A DNA stretch of 64,000 bases from contig CAVWFK010000002.1 of the NCBI GenBank assembly GCA_963754235.1, positions 62,001 through 126,000 of the forward strand, written 5' to 3'. The notes beneath the pieces were generated by a model. That model saw only the letters and a list, made by a program, of their open reading frames with translations. It was not told the origin of the DNA and did no database searches. Shown here piece by piece: positions 37,080-45,870 of the stretch. Numbering within the stretch: position 1 is the first letter of the stretch; every line of letters starts with the position of its first letter. The position numbers were made by a program, and so were the translations under genes. Source of the stretch: DATAYA01 sp963754235. Lineage in GTDB: Bacteria > Pseudomonadota > Alphaproteobacteria > Acetobacterales > Acetobacteraceae.

Positions 37080-37286
37080 ATGATCACGCTCACGCTCATC
37101 TTCTGCCTGACCGCGCACCAGCGTTGCGTCGAGCGCACCATGCTGCCCTATCCGGCATTCTCCTCGCTCATGGGCTGCATGGTCGCCGGGCCACAGGCGG
37201 CGGCGGCATACCTCGCCGAGCACCCCCAATGGCAATTGCGGCGCTATCGCTGCTCGGCGGGCGTGCCGGAGCGGCGCGGCGCCTGA
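37080..37286 (+). CDS. Small conserved hypothetical protein
   Basis: 68 residues with a possible uncleaved or weak signal (MITLTLIFCLTAHQRCVE), four cysteines and the pattern LMGCMVAGPQAAAAYLAEHP followed by YRCSAGVPE. AAGGAGG lies just before ATG 37080. Similar short Cys-containing proteins occur in Acetobacteraceae. Function unknown. Confidence 0.6.
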   Translation: MITLTLIFCLTAHQRCVERTMLPYPAFSSLMGCMVAGPQAAAAYLAEHPQWQLRRYRCSAGVPERRGA

Positions 37287-37302
37287 CTCGGACCGAGGCC
37301 GA

Positions 37303-38124
37303 TCACTTCACCGCCCCGGCGGTCAGCCCCGCGATGAACTGTCGCGACAGCGCGATGTAGAGCAGCGAGATCGGCAAGGCCGCGAGCGTCAGGCCGGCAA
37401 ACAGCATCCCCCAGTCGGTGGTGTATTCGCCAATGAAGCTGGTCAAGCCTTGCGGCAGCGTCTTGCGCGCGTCGCTCTGGATGAACACCAGCGGGAAGAA
37501 GAAATCGTTCCATACCGGGATTGCGTTGTTGATCGCCGAGATCACCAGCGCGGGACGTGTCAGCGGCAGCATCACGCGCAGCATGATGCGTGGCTCCGAC
37601 GCGCCGTCGATCCGCGCCGCCTGTTCCAGCTCGGCCGGCAAAGTGCGCAGGAACCCGGTCATGATGAATACGACGGACGGGGTGCCGACGGCTGCATAGA
37701 CGAACACCAGACCGAGCCGGGTGTCGAGCAGCCCGAAATCGCTGAGCTCGATGAACAGCGGGATCACCGCGAGCTTGAGCGGCAGCATCAGGCCGGCGAG
37801 GAAGCAGAGATAGAGCGCCGTGCCGCCGGCGAAATCGTAGCGTGCCAGCGCATAGGCCGCCATCGTGCCGAGCGTCACCGAAAGCAGCACCGCACCGGTG
37901 GTCACCGCGACCGAGTTGACGAAATAGCCGAGGAACGCGCCATCGGAGAGGATGCGCAGGAAATTGACGACGTGCGCAAAGTCGGGCAGGGCGAAGGGTG
38001 TTGCGAAGATCTCGCCCGTGCTGCGGAAGCCGGAGAAGGCCATGACCACGATCGGATACAGCATCAGGGCCGAGGTGCCCCAGAGCACCACCTGCGTGAA
38101 TGCAATCGGCGCGGCGCGCCTCAC
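37303..38124 (-). CDS. Carbohydrate ABC transporter permease (MalG-like)
   Basis: 273 residues, six predicted membrane helices. EAA loop EQAARIDGASEPRIMLRVML at about 190-209, the contact site for the ATPase. GTG 38124 overlaps the upstream permease stop (GTGA). With the MalF-like permease and the binding protein upstream it forms a CUT1-type sugar importer. No ATPase gene adjoins, so a shared ATPase elsewhere must energise it. Confidence 0.9.
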   Translation of the reverse strand: MRRAAPIAFTQVVLWGTSALMLYPIVVMAFSGFRSTGEIFATPFALPDFAHVVNFLRILSDGAFLGYFVNSVAVTTGAVLLSVTLGTMAAYALARYDFAGGTALYLCFLAGLMLPLKLAVIPLFIELSDFGLLDTRLGLVFVYAAVGTPSVVFIMTGFLRTLPAELEQAARIDGASEPRIMLRVMLPLTRPALVISAINNAIPVWNDFFFPLVFIQSDARKTLPQGLTSFIGEYTTDWGMLFAGLTLAALPISLLYIALSRQFIAGLTAGAVK

Positions 38125-39038
38125 AGCGCGATCTCCCGCCGGCGAAAGGCGAGCACGATCAGCGTCGCGACCGCGCCCACGAACACGAACATCAGCGCGG
38201 CGTAGGCGTTGCCGTGGCCGAAATCCTGATTGGCACCGCTCTGGTTGCCGAAGGCGGTGCGATAGAACAGCAGGGCCAGCACGTCGGTGTGGCCGAACGG
38301 CGAGCCATCGACTCCGGCCATCAAATAGGGCAGCTCGAACCAGTTGAACGCGCCGATGAACAGCAGGGCAAAGGCGATCGTGGCACTTGGCGCTACCAGC
38401 GGCCAGACCACGTGCCGCAGCACCTGGCGTTCGCGCATCCCGTCCAGCCGCGCGGCCTCGATATATTCGCGCGGGATGCGCTGCATTCCCGCCAGGAACA
38501 GCAATGTCGGGAAGCCGATCCAGTGCCAGGCGCCGACCAGAACGAGCGCACCGAGCGCGGTCGCGGGATCGCCGAGCCAGGGCCGCGCGAGAACGCCAAG
38601 GCCGATCCCGGCCAGCGCGGCATTGACCAGTCCGAAATTGGGGTTGAGGAACAGCTTCCAGAGGAAGGCGACGATCACGTCCGACAGCACCACCGGCAAA
38701 AACAGGGCAGTGCGATGAAAGCGGTGGCCCCACGGTTCCCGATACAGTGCCCAGGCGAGCAGGAACGCGCCGCCGTTCTGGATCACCGCAAGCCCGGCCA
38801 GCACTTCCATGTTGTGCGCGAACGCATTCCAGGTCGCCGGCGCGAACGGCGCCCGCCAGAGCACGTCGGCGAAGTTGCGCAGACCCACGAACGCGCCACG
38901 CCGCAGCCCGTCCCAGGCGTAGAACGCATCCGCAAGCGCGCTCGCCAGCGGATAGGCGACGAACGCCGCCATCAACACGAGCGGGGGCGCCAGCAGGAAC
39001 GCGATCCAGACGGCGTGCGTAATCCGCCGCCGCCGCAC
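38121..39038 (-). CDS. Carbohydrate ABC transporter permease (MalF/UgpA-like)
   Basis: 305 residues, six membrane helices, EAA loop IEAARLDGMRERQVLRHVVW near 205-224. GTG start at 39038, only 4 bases from the REP-like pair that separates it from the binding protein gene. Forms the heterodimeric channel with the MalG-like permease. Confidence 0.9.
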   Translation of the reverse strand: MRRRRITHAVWIAFLLAPPLVLMAAFVAYPLASALADAFYAWDGLRRGAFVGLRNFADVLWRAPFAPATWNAFAHNMEVLAGLAVIQNGGAFLLAWALYREPWGHRFHRTALFLPVVLSDVIVAFLWKLFLNPNFGLVNAALAGIGLGVLARPWLGDPATALGALVLVGAWHWIGFPTLLFLAGMQRIPREYIEAARLDGMRERQVLRHVVWPLVAPSATIAFALLFIGAFNWFELPYLMAGVDGSPFGHTDVLALLFYRTAFGNQSGANQDFGHGNAYAALMFVFVGAVATLIVLAFRRREIAL

Positions 39039-39042
39039 GCGA

Positions 39043-39239
39043 CTCCCTCTCCGCCCCCGGGGGCGGAGAGGGTCGGGGTGAGGTGGGGACTCTCCGACGC
39101 AGCGCGAAAACTCATCAGGCGCCGCTCTACATCCGTGCTGTCACGCCAGCGCGCGTGCGAGCACGGTTGGCGCCCGCAGCGTCGTCGCGGCCGGCCCCCA
39201 CCTTACCCAGCCCTCTCCGCCCCCGGGGGTGGAGAGGGC
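39043..39239. repeat. Paired REP-like palindromic element, copy 4
   Basis: Left arm 39043-39089 and inverted right arm 39195-39239 with CTCTCCGCCCCCGGGGG cores and a unique 105-base centre. It sits inside an operon, between the binding protein (upstream) and permease genes. There it could lower downstream expression or stabilise the upstream mRNA, a known role of REP elements in E. coli. Confidence 0.85.
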
Positions 39240-39260
39240 TTGAGCCCCTCAGCGATCGTG

Positions 39261-40499
39261 TCACTTGCGGAAGACGGGATCGTAGTTGGCGATGCCCTTG
39301 TCGATCGAAGCCGCGACCTGCTGCGGCGTCGCCTGGCCGGCCAGCATCTTCTGCACGCCCGATTGCAGCAGCACCGAGCCGTTCGGCTCGTGGTAGCGGA
39401 AATAGACCAGCATCAGATAGGGGATCGCGTTGCCATCCAGCTTGCGCACCTTCTCGAGCAGCGGGTCGGCGATCGTGACGCCCTTGATCGGCGAGACGTT
39501 CTGCAGCGCGTTCGAGAATGCGGTGCCGTAGGCGGGCGTGCCCAGGGTGCGCAGGAACGCGAGCGCCGCGTCGCGGTGCGGAGACTTCGCATTGAGCGCG
39601 TAGCCGCCGTCGTAATAGACCGAGACCAGCGCGGGATCACTGGCGGCAAGGGGAGGGGAGGGAAAGACGTCGAGCTTCAGGCCAGGGTTCTGGTGGCGGA
39701 AATTGGCCAGCTCGAAGCTGCCGCCCGCGAACATCGCGGCGCGCCCGGCGACGAAGAGCTGCTGTGCGGTGGCGTAATCGATGCCGGTGAAATTGCGCGA
39801 CAGATAGTCGCGCACGTCCAGAAGGTGCCCGAGCGGCGTTACGAAACGCGGATCGGCAAAAGTCGCGTGCCCGGCCGCAACATCGGTCGCGAATTGCTTA
39901 CCGATCATCGACGAGAGCAGGGAGAAGACAAGGGTCTCGTTCTGCCACGCCGTCGCGGTGCCGTTGGCGAATGGGGTTACGCCCTTCGCCTTCAACGCCT
40001 TGCACAACGCCAGCATCTCGGCCCAGGTTGCGGGCGGCTTGGCGTCGTGTTTCGCAAACAGGTCGGTGTTATAGATCACCAGCATCGTCTGTCTGGCGAA
40101 CGGCACGGCATAAACGTGCCCGCCGGCGCTGACCGACGCGAGCGCGTCGGCCGGGAAATTGGCCAGTTCGGGAACACTGGTCTTGTCGAGTGGCGTGAGA
40201 TAGCCGGGGCCGGCGAGCGAGGCGAGGCCGCCATACGCCTTCACCTGCAGGATGTCGCCCGCCTTGCCGCCCGCGAGTGCGGTGGAGAGGATGGCCGGGT
40301 ACTGCGTCGGCTCGAACGGCTCGAACCGGATCGCGGTGTCGGGATGCGACTTGCGGAAGCCAGCGATCGTCTTGTCGTAGAACGCGCGATCCTCCTGCCG
40401 CCACGACCAGAACCGCAGATCAGTGGTGGCGGCACGGGCGACCCGCGGCGCCGCGAGTGCGAGCGGCAGGCCCAGAATGCTACGACGCCCGATCGACAT
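39261..40499 (-). CDS. Extracellular sugar-binding protein of ABC importer
   Basis: 412 residues. Twin-arginine type signal (SIGRRSILGLPLALAAPRVA). Family 1 solute-binding protein features: FWSWRQEDRAFYDKTIAGF, DILQVKAYGG, TPFANGTATAWQ and YYDGGYALNAKSPHRDAALA. ATG 40499 is preceded by a GGGGGAAG ribosome site; an earlier in-frame start adds ten residues before the signal. Captures an oligosaccharide or related solute in the periplasm; ligand unknown. Confidence 0.9.
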   Translation of the reverse strand: MSIGRRSILGLPLALAAPRVARAATTDLRFWSWRQEDRAFYDKTIAGFRKSHPDTAIRFEPFEPTQYPAILSTALAGGKAGDILQVKAYGGLASLAGPGYLTPLDKTSVPELANFPADALASVSAGGHVYAVPFARQTMLVIYNTDLFAKHDAKPPATWAEMLALCKALKAKGVTPFANGTATAWQNETLVFSLLSSMIGKQFATDVAAGHATFADPRFVTPLGHLLDVRDYLSRNFTGIDYATAQQLFVAGRAAMFAGGSFELANFRHQNPGLKLDVFPSPPLAASDPALVSVYYDGGYALNAKSPHRDAALAFLRTLGTPAYGTAFSNALQNVSPIKGVTIADPLLEKVRKLDGNAIPYLMLVYFRYHEPNGSVLLQSGVQKMLAGQATPQQVAASIDKGIANYDPVFRK

Positions 40500-40548
40500 G
40501 GCTTCCCCCACCGCGCGGCGCCCGGTCATGCTCGGAAGCCCGAGCCCT

Positions 40549-40632
40549 CGTCATGCTCGGCGAAGGCCGAGCATCCACGACTTTGCCGCCCCACGAAAGA
40601 CGTGGATGGTCGGCCTTCGCCGACCATGACGG
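40549..40632. repeat. GTCATG-type palindromic repeat, copy 1
   Basis: A nested inverted repeat: outer arms CGTCATG / CATGACG, then CATCCACGACTTT against GACGTGGATG, and GCTCGGCGAAGGCCGAGC and GGTCGGCCTTCGCCGACC self-complementary hairpins. A related element lies at 62373-62458. Such palindromes are widespread in alphaproteobacterial genomes. Directly downstream of the DUF29 gene. Confidence 0.75.
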
Positions 40633-40643
40633 GCGCGCAGCAA

Positions 40644-41114
40644 TCACTCCAGCCGGTCCAGCAACGCCGCGACTTCCGCGCCAGGCTCGACGAATTCGGC
40701 GAGCGTGAATGGGCAATTTGCCGGCATGAGCTGCGCATCCGCCTGCGGGTACTCCAGCAGAACGAGCCGGCGCGCTCGGTCATAGAGCCGCCCGATTTCG
40801 ATCCGTCGCGCCATCGAGGGCGACCACACATCGCGGCACTGGTCCAGGAATGTTTCTGCCTCCAGCAACCAGTGCGGCCGCGCCGGATGATCGGGCATCG
40901 CTCGCGCCTTCAGCAAATGCGACAGCGCCGCCGTCAGCAGGCTTCGGAACGCCGCAACCTCCGACTTGGCGATCAATTCGAGCTGGCCTGCGATGGTCCC
41001 GAAATCGATCCCCGAGACGGTCTCCCCGGCGGCATGGCGGCGCAGCAGCGCCGCTTGCCGTTCGGCCCATTCCGGAACGTCGAGATCGAGTATGTCGCCC
41101 TCTTCCGCGGCCAT
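40644..41114 (-). CDS. DUF29 family protein
   Basis: 156 residues, helical and soluble. PEWAERQAALLRRHAAGE, LELIAKSEVAAFRSLLTAAL, SHLLKARAMP and the C-terminal PFTLAEFVEPG fit DUF29, a family common in cyanobacteria and alphaproteobacteria with no assigned function. It starts 21 bases downstream of the fumarylacetoacetase-like gene, same strand. Confidence 0.75.
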   Translation of the reverse strand: MAAEEGDILDLDVPEWAERQAALLRRHAAGETVSGIDFGTIAGQLELIAKSEVAAFRSLLTAALSHLLKARAMPDHPARPHWLLEAETFLDQCRDVWSPSMARRIEIGRLYDRARRLVLLEYPQADAQLMPANCPFTLAEFVEPGAEVAALLDRLE

Positions 41115-41135
41115 CGGTGCATCCTACCCTGTCGT

Positions 41136-41981
41136 TCAGCCCTGCACCACGCGCTGCCTCTGCTCGCCCAATCCCTCGACGCCGAGCCGCATGGTCTGGC
41201 CCACCTTGAGGAACACGGGTTCCGGCTTCATCCCTAAGCCCACGCCTGGCGGCGTGCCGGTGCTGATGATGTCGCCGGGATGCAGCGTGATGAAGTGGCT
41301 GACGTAGCTCACCAGCTTGCCCACGCCGAAGATCATCGTGCGCGTGTTGCCGTTCTGCATCCGCCGCCCATCCACCTCGCACCAGAGCGAGAGATTCTGC
41401 GGATCTGGCACCTCGTCGCGCGTGACCAGCCACGGCCCGGTCGGGCCGAACGTGTCGCAGCCCTTGCCCTTGTCCCAGGTGCCGCCGCGCTCGCTCTGAA
41501 ACTCGCGCTCGCTCACGTCGTTGCACACGCAATAGCCGGCGACGTGGTCCATCGCCTGATTGTCGGGTACGTTCTTGGCGCGCGTGCCGATCACTACACC
41601 GAGTTCCACCTCCCAATCGAGCTTCTTGGCGCCGCGCGGCATCGCCACGTCATCGTTCGGTCCCTGGTAGGCGCCGAGCGACTTGAGGAACAGGATCGGC
41701 TCCTTCGGGATCGCCGAGCCGGTCTCGGCGGCGTGATCGGCGTAATTCAATCCGATGCAGATGAAATTGAGCGGCCGCACGACGCAGGGGCCGATGCGCG
41801 GATTGCCGGCGACCTTCGGCAGGCTCGCCGGATCGAGGGCGGCGAGCTTGCGCAGCCCCACGGGCGAGATCGCATCGCCGTCGATATCGGCGACGACGCC
41901 CGAAAGATCGCGCAGCACCCCATCGCGGTCGAGCATGGCCGGCTTCTCGGCGCCAGGCGCGCCTACGCGCAGCAGCTTCAT
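41136..41981 (-). CDS. Fumarylacetoacetate hydrolase family protein
   Basis: 281 residues. FICIGLNYADHAAETG, LFLKSLGAYQGP, DWEVELGVVIG (metal-binding Glu), NDVSEREFQ and STGTPPGVGLGM are signatures of the FAH/ureidoglycolate lyase group. Divalent-metal enzymes that cleave or decarboxylate 2-oxo acids in sugar or aromatic catabolism. GGGAGGA precedes ATG 41981. The nearby sugar importer suggests sugar-acid catabolism (inference). Confidence 0.9.
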   Translation of the reverse strand: MKLLRVGAPGAEKPAMLDRDGVLRDLSGVVADIDGDAISPVGLRKLAALDPASLPKVAGNPRIGPCVVRPLNFICIGLNYADHAAETGSAIPKEPILFLKSLGAYQGPNDDVAMPRGAKKLDWEVELGVVIGTRAKNVPDNQAMDHVAGYCVCNDVSEREFQSERGGTWDKGKGCDTFGPTGPWLVTRDEVPDPQNLSLWCEVDGRRMQNGNTRTMIFGVGKLVSYVSHFITLHPGDIISTGTPPGVGLGMKPEPVFLKVGQTMRLGVEGLGEQRQRVVQG

Positions 41982-42196
41982 CGGCTTCCTCCCTCGGGCA
42001 CGCGCCGGACCGGTCTCGCGACTGTGATCAGCCCCAGCCGCAATCGAACCCGTCCGCCGGCATTCGTCAATCCCACCGTCCGCTTGCAGCGGCGAGCTCG
42101 CCACCTAACTCTCTCCGCGCTGTGAATACGCGAGGGGGGAAAGCTGTTATTGCGTAAAGGGGAAGACCCTGTTGTTAGGCGAGGGAGAGATTTGTT

Positions 42197-42616
42197 ATGC
42201 TCGAGACAGACCGGCTACAGGCGATATGGCAGCCGCGGATGCTCAGCATCCTGCGGATCATGACCGGTCTGCTCTACATGGAGCACGGCACGGCCAAGCT
42301 GTTCGCCTTCCCGCATCCCGCGATGGCGCATTTGACCCTGCTGGAGGGAACGGCGGGCGTGCTCGAAACGTTCCTCGGTGCGCTGGTGGTGGTCGGGCTG
42401 TTTACCCGGATCGCGGCCTTCCTACTGTCGGGCGAGATGGCGATCGGCTATTTCATGTTCCACGCGCCGCACGGCTTTTTCCCGCTGTTCAACCGCGGCG
42501 AGCCGGCGGTGCTCTTTTGCTTTTTGTTCCTGTATCTCTTCGTCGCCGGCGCCGGGGTCTGGAGCCTCGATGCCTGGCGCGCGGGCAGCCCCGCAGCCCA
42601 GCGGCTCACAGCGTGA
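42197..42616 (+). CDS. DoxX family membrane protein
   Basis: 139 residues with four membrane helices: SILRIMTGLLYMEHGTAKLF (DoxX hallmark with His-Gly), LLEGTAGVLETFLGALVVVG, AAFLLSGEMAIGYFMFHAP and a C-terminal helix. GAGGGAGAG upstream of ATG 42197. Family members are linked to quinone or thiol redox in the inner membrane. Its end overlaps the convergent SDR gene by 11 bases. Confidence 0.88.
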   Translation: MLETDRLQAIWQPRMLSILRIMTGLLYMEHGTAKLFAFPHPAMAHLTLLEGTAGVLETFLGALVVVGLFTRIAAFLLSGEMAIGYFMFHAPHGFFPLFNRGEPAVLFCFLFLYLFVAGAGVWSLDAWRAGSPAAQRLTA

Positions 42617-43370
42617 GGCCGCCGTCGATCACCACCGCCTGCCCGGTCACGAACGCGGCCTCATCGCTCGCCAGATAAACCGCGAGTGCCGCGATCTCCT
42701 CCGGCGTGCCGAGCCGGCCCATCGGCTGGCGGGCGACGAAGGCGGCGCGCGCCGCCTCCACCGATCCGGCCGTCGCCGCATTGGCGGCGATGCGCGCTTG
42801 CAGGCTGGGCGAGGCGACGGTGCCCGGGCAGATGCAGTTGCAGCGGATGCCGCGCGTGACGAAATCGGCAGCCACCGACTTGGTCAATCCGATCACGGCC
42901 GCCTTGGTGGCGGCATAGACGGCGCGGCTGGGCACGCCCTTGATGCTGCCCGAGACCGACGACATGTTGACGATCGACCCGCCCCCGCGCGCCAGCATCC
43001 CTGGCAGGAAGGCGCGGATGGTGCGGAACATCGAGCGCACGTTGAGGTCGAAGGCGAGGCTCCAATCCGCCTCGCTCGCCTCCAGCACGGTCCCCTGATG
43101 CACGAAGCCCGCGCAGTTGAATAGAATATCCACCTCGCCGGCTTGCCCGGCCGCGCGCACGATCGCGTCGGCGTCGAGCACGTCGAGTGCGGCGGTGGCG
43201 ACACTTTCGGGCAGGTCGGCCAGTGCCGCCGTGTCCAAATCGGTTGCGATCACGCGTGCCCCCGCGGCGGCGAAGGCAAGCGCGGCCGCGCGGCCGATGC
43301 CCTGGCCCGCCGCGGTGAGAAAGGCGGTGCGGCCGGCGAGGCGGCCGGCGCTTGCGCCCAACCCCATCAT
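42606..43370 (-). CDS. SDR family oxidoreductase
   Basis: 254 residues. Classical short-chain dehydrogenase: cofactor motif TAAGQGIGRA, NCAG, catalytic Ser in NMSSVSG, Tyr and Lys in VYAATKAAV, and the ending VIDGGLTL. Asp in ATDLD after beta-2 suggests NAD. Closest in look to 3-hydroxybutyrate/L-fucose-type dehydrogenases. ATG 43370 is chosen because AGAGGAAG lies directly upstream. Confidence 0.9.
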   Translation of the reverse strand: MMGLGASAGRLAGRTAFLTAAGQGIGRAAALAFAAAGARVIATDLDTAALADLPESVATAALDVLDADAIVRAAGQAGEVDILFNCAGFVHQGTVLEASEADWSLAFDLNVRSMFRTIRAFLPGMLARGGGSIVNMSSVSGSIKGVPSRAVYAATKAAVIGLTKSVAADFVTRGIRCNCICPGTVASPSLQARIAANAATAGSVEAARAAFVARQPMGRLGTPEEIAALAVYLASDEAAFVTGQAVVIDGGLTL

Positions 43371-43453
43371 CCGCTTCCTCTGCATGACATAGCGCGAGGG
43401 TGAAGACGGCGGCGCCGCGGTGTCAACCGGCCGCGGCACAGGGGAGGGCGGGC

Positions 43454-44197
43454 ATGGAGCGGATCGTGCTGGTGACGGGGGCCGCGAGTGGCATCGGGGC
43501 GGCGACCTGTCGCGCGCTCGCCAGGCCGGGCGTCGGACTGCTGATCCACACGCGGCAAAACCGCGCTGGCGCCGAGCAGGTCGCCGCCGAAGCGCGCACG
43601 GCGGGAGCGGAGACGGAACTCGCATTCGGCGACCTCGCCGATCCAGGGGTGCCGGCGGCGCTCGTGGCCGCCTGCATGGCTCGCTTCGGCGGGCTCGAAA
43701 TTCTGGTCAGCAATGCCGGGTTCCCTGACCGCACGGCGATCGGCGCGCTCTCCGATGCGGGGTTTGCCCGCTCGGTCGATGCGATGCCGTTCGCCTTTCT
43801 CCGCCTCGCACGCGCCGCGATCCCGGCGCTGCGGGCGGGGTGCCAGGGCCGCGTGATCGCGGTCGGCAGCTTCGTCGCCCACGCCTTCCGCCCCGGCCTG
43901 CCGTGCTTCCCCGCCTCGGCGGCAGCGAAGGCGGGGCTGGAGGCGCTGGTGCGCGCGCTGGCGCTGGAGCTGGCACCCGGCGTTCTGGTGAATGCGGTGC
44001 TGCCCGGCTTCATCCGCAAGGATGCCGGTGCGGACGCGGCCTTGCCGGCGCCGGTTGCCGAGGACACGCGCCACATCCCGCTGGCCCGTCTCGGCGCGCC
44101 GGCCGAGGTGGCGGCCGCGATCGCGTTCCTGGCCTCGCCGGCGGCCTCCTACATCACCGGGCAGGCGCTGCGGGTGGATGGCGGGCTGGTGATGTAG
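43454..44197 (+). CDS. SDR family protein lacking the catalytic Tyr
   Basis: 247 residues. LVTGAASGIGAA cofactor motif, SNAG, the Ser position in AVGSFVAHAF and the ending VDGGLVM are typical. At the YxxxK position the sequence is SAAAK (FPASAAAKAGLEAL), so the catalytic Tyr is Ser while Lys remains. It may be catalytically weak, use another residue, or have a non-enzymatic role. GGGGAGGG before ATG 43454. Divergent from the other SDR gene, 83 bases apart. Confidence 0.85.
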   Translation: MERIVLVTGAASGIGAATCRALARPGVGLLIHTRQNRAGAEQVAAEARTAGAETELAFGDLADPGVPAALVAACMARFGGLEILVSNAGFPDRTAIGALSDAGFARSVDAMPFAFLRLARAAIPALRAGCQGRVIAVGSFVAHAFRPGLPCFPASAAAKAGLEALVRALALELAPGVLVNAVLPGFIRKDAGADAALPAPVAEDTRHIPLARLGAPAEVAAAIAFLASPAASYITGQALRVDGGLVM

Positions 44198-44236
44198 GGC
44201 GCGGGCGCGCTGCACATACAAGCGGAGAGGTATGAC

Positions 44237-44698
44237 ATGCCACGTCACGAGGAACAGGCGACGCTCGCCTACGGTGCCGACGAGCTTTTTGAAGTCGTCG
44301 CGGACGTACGGGATTATCCCTCGTTCGTCCCCTGGTGCAGCGGCGCTCGCATTCTTCGCGAGGCGCAGCAAGAAATCATCGCCGGCCTTGTCATCGGATT
44401 CGGTCCGTTTCAGGAGAGCTTTACGAGCCAAGTCACGCTGGATCGACCGCGACAGGTAAGAGTGCACGCCATCGATGGACCGCTAGAGCACCTCGCAAAC
44501 GTGTGGACGTTTACGCCGGTTGGGGACAAGACTCACGTCGACTTCATGATCGACTTCCAATTCAAGAGTCATTTGCTTGACCACGTTGCCAACGGGATGT
44601 TCCAGCAAGCTGCAACGCGCACGCTGAGCGCGTTTGAGTTTCGCGTGCACCTCCTCCACCTGATGCGGCAGCGTTCGGCGCAGCATCCGCCTGCTTAG
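44237..44698 (+). CDS. SRPBCC protein of the Coq10/RatA family
   Basis: 153 residues. ADELFEVVADVRDYPSFVPW, FGPFQESFTSQVTLDRPRQV and DFQFKSHLLDHVANGMF match the START-like Coq10/RatA group. Members bind ubiquinone and support respiration; RatA in E. coli was also reported as a ribosome-binding toxin. GGAGAGG precedes ATG 44237. No partner RatB-like gene is seen. Confidence 0.9.
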   Translation: MPRHEEQATLAYGADELFEVVADVRDYPSFVPWCSGARILREAQQEIIAGLVIGFGPFQESFTSQVTLDRPRQVRVHAIDGPLEHLANVWTFTPVGDKTHVDFMIDFQFKSHLLDHVANGMFQQAATRTLSAFEFRVHLLHLMRQRSAQHPPA

Positions 44699-44817
44699 CA
44701 TGGCCATGCCGGAGCTTGAACCCCTGGGCCTTGCTTACACCGTGTGACCCGGCGAGCGAAGGACCCCAATGTGTCCACGGTTCGATCCACCGGCGCGGTC
44801 CTGAAGGGATAGTGACG

Positions 44818-45279
44818 ATGTGGCGTCCATATCTGAGCGGTTTCCTCATAGGTGCCGTCGCAGGCCTTGGCTTCAGTGTTGGATCGGTTGCCCGCGAGAT
44901 GCCGGCGCCGGCTGCACCATTCGGTGAATGGACGACGCAGGACGGCGGCGGCGTCATTGCGATCGGATGGTGCGGGACGGCTCTGTGCGGCCGTATCGTC
45001 GGTATCAAGCGGGCGCCCGGTGAGCAAATACCCAACGACGTCCACGGGCGCTCGCAATGCGGGCTGACCATCATCACGGGCGGAACTCCGAGCCGGGATG
45101 GCGCCTGGTTGGCTCGCATTACCGATCCACGCGACGGCACGCAGTATCATGCGGAACTGTGGGTGGACGAACGCGATTGGCTGCACCTGCGGGGTTTTAT
45201 CGGTATACCGCTGCTGGGTCGGACTGAGATCTGGCGCCCCTTCACTGGCCGTCTGACCCCGGAATGCGGGGTGGCGTGA
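44818..45279 (+). CDS. DUF2147 secreted protein
   Basis: 153 residues. Signal peptide-like N-terminus (LSGFLIGAVAGLGFSVGSVA), then the DUF2147 pattern GEWTTQDGGGVIAI, CGTALCGRIVGIKR, GLTIITGG, YHAELWV and LHLRGFIGIPLLGRTEIW. Periplasmic or outer-membrane associated lipocalin-like domain; function unknown. ATG 44818 chosen for the signal peptide. Confidence 0.82.
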   Translation: MWRPYLSGFLIGAVAGLGFSVGSVAREMPAPAAPFGEWTTQDGGGVIAIGWCGTALCGRIVGIKRAPGEQIPNDVHGRSQCGLTIITGGTPSRDGAWLARITDPRDGTQYHAELWVDERDWLHLRGFIGIPLLGRTEIWRPFTGRLTPECGVA

Positions 45280-45342
45280 GGCGCCGGCGCTGCTCGGTCT
45301 GATCGTCTTCGACGTTGATCGATGAGCGGCTGAGCCGTCGGC

Positions 45343-45852
45343 TCACTCTCGCAACTGTGGATTGTCGAACACCGGATTCCGCCATCGGTGCAGTGCCGCG
45401 CGCAGCGCGCGGGCCAGGTCGCGCTTCTCCTCCTCGCCCAATGCGCGCCCGACCTCCTCCTGCACGCCGCGCGTCGCGAGCAGCAGGCGCGGCACCCGCG
45501 CCGGCGCCTCCTCCAGCACCACGTTGAGCCACGCGGCCGGCAGCGTCCGCTCGCTGCGCCGGCCGCGCATATCGCTGCGAATGATGCGCAGGCCCGCCTC
45601 GTCGAGCAGCAACAGCTCGTTCGCCCGTCGGCCGCGCGCGTTGCGGCGAAGCAGCAACAGCGCCAGCAGCATCTCTGGCCCCGAGAACCCCGCGACCGGC
45701 CAGGCTCCGAACCACCAGAATGCGGTGGTGACCGCGGCACTCAACCCGCACAGCGCGCAGATCAGCACCGTCATTCCGCGGCGCGAGAGGCTGCGGTGCG
45801 GCACGATCACCGCCTCGAACACCACCCCGGAGGGTTGCAAGGGCACCGCCAT
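45343..45852 (-). CDS. DUF2244 membrane protein
   Basis: 169 residues, two membrane helices (GMTVLICALCGLSAAVTTAF and a following WPVAGFSGPEMLLALLLL) and a soluble C-terminal part with LWLDEAGL-like strands (LLLLDEAGLRIIRSD). It fits DUF2244, common next to nth or cytochrome oxidase genes in alphaproteobacteria. Divergent from nth, 18 bases between starts. Confidence 0.78.
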   Translation of the reverse strand: MAVPLQPSGVVFEAVIVPHRSLSRRGMTVLICALCGLSAAVTTAFWWFGAWPVAGFSGPEMLLALLLLRRNARGRRANELLLLDEAGLRIIRSDMRGRRSERTLPAAWLNVVLEEAPARVPRLLLATRGVQEEVGRALGEEEKRDLARALRAALHRWRNPVFDNPQLRE

Positions 45853-45870
45853 CGTGCGGATGTTAGGCTG

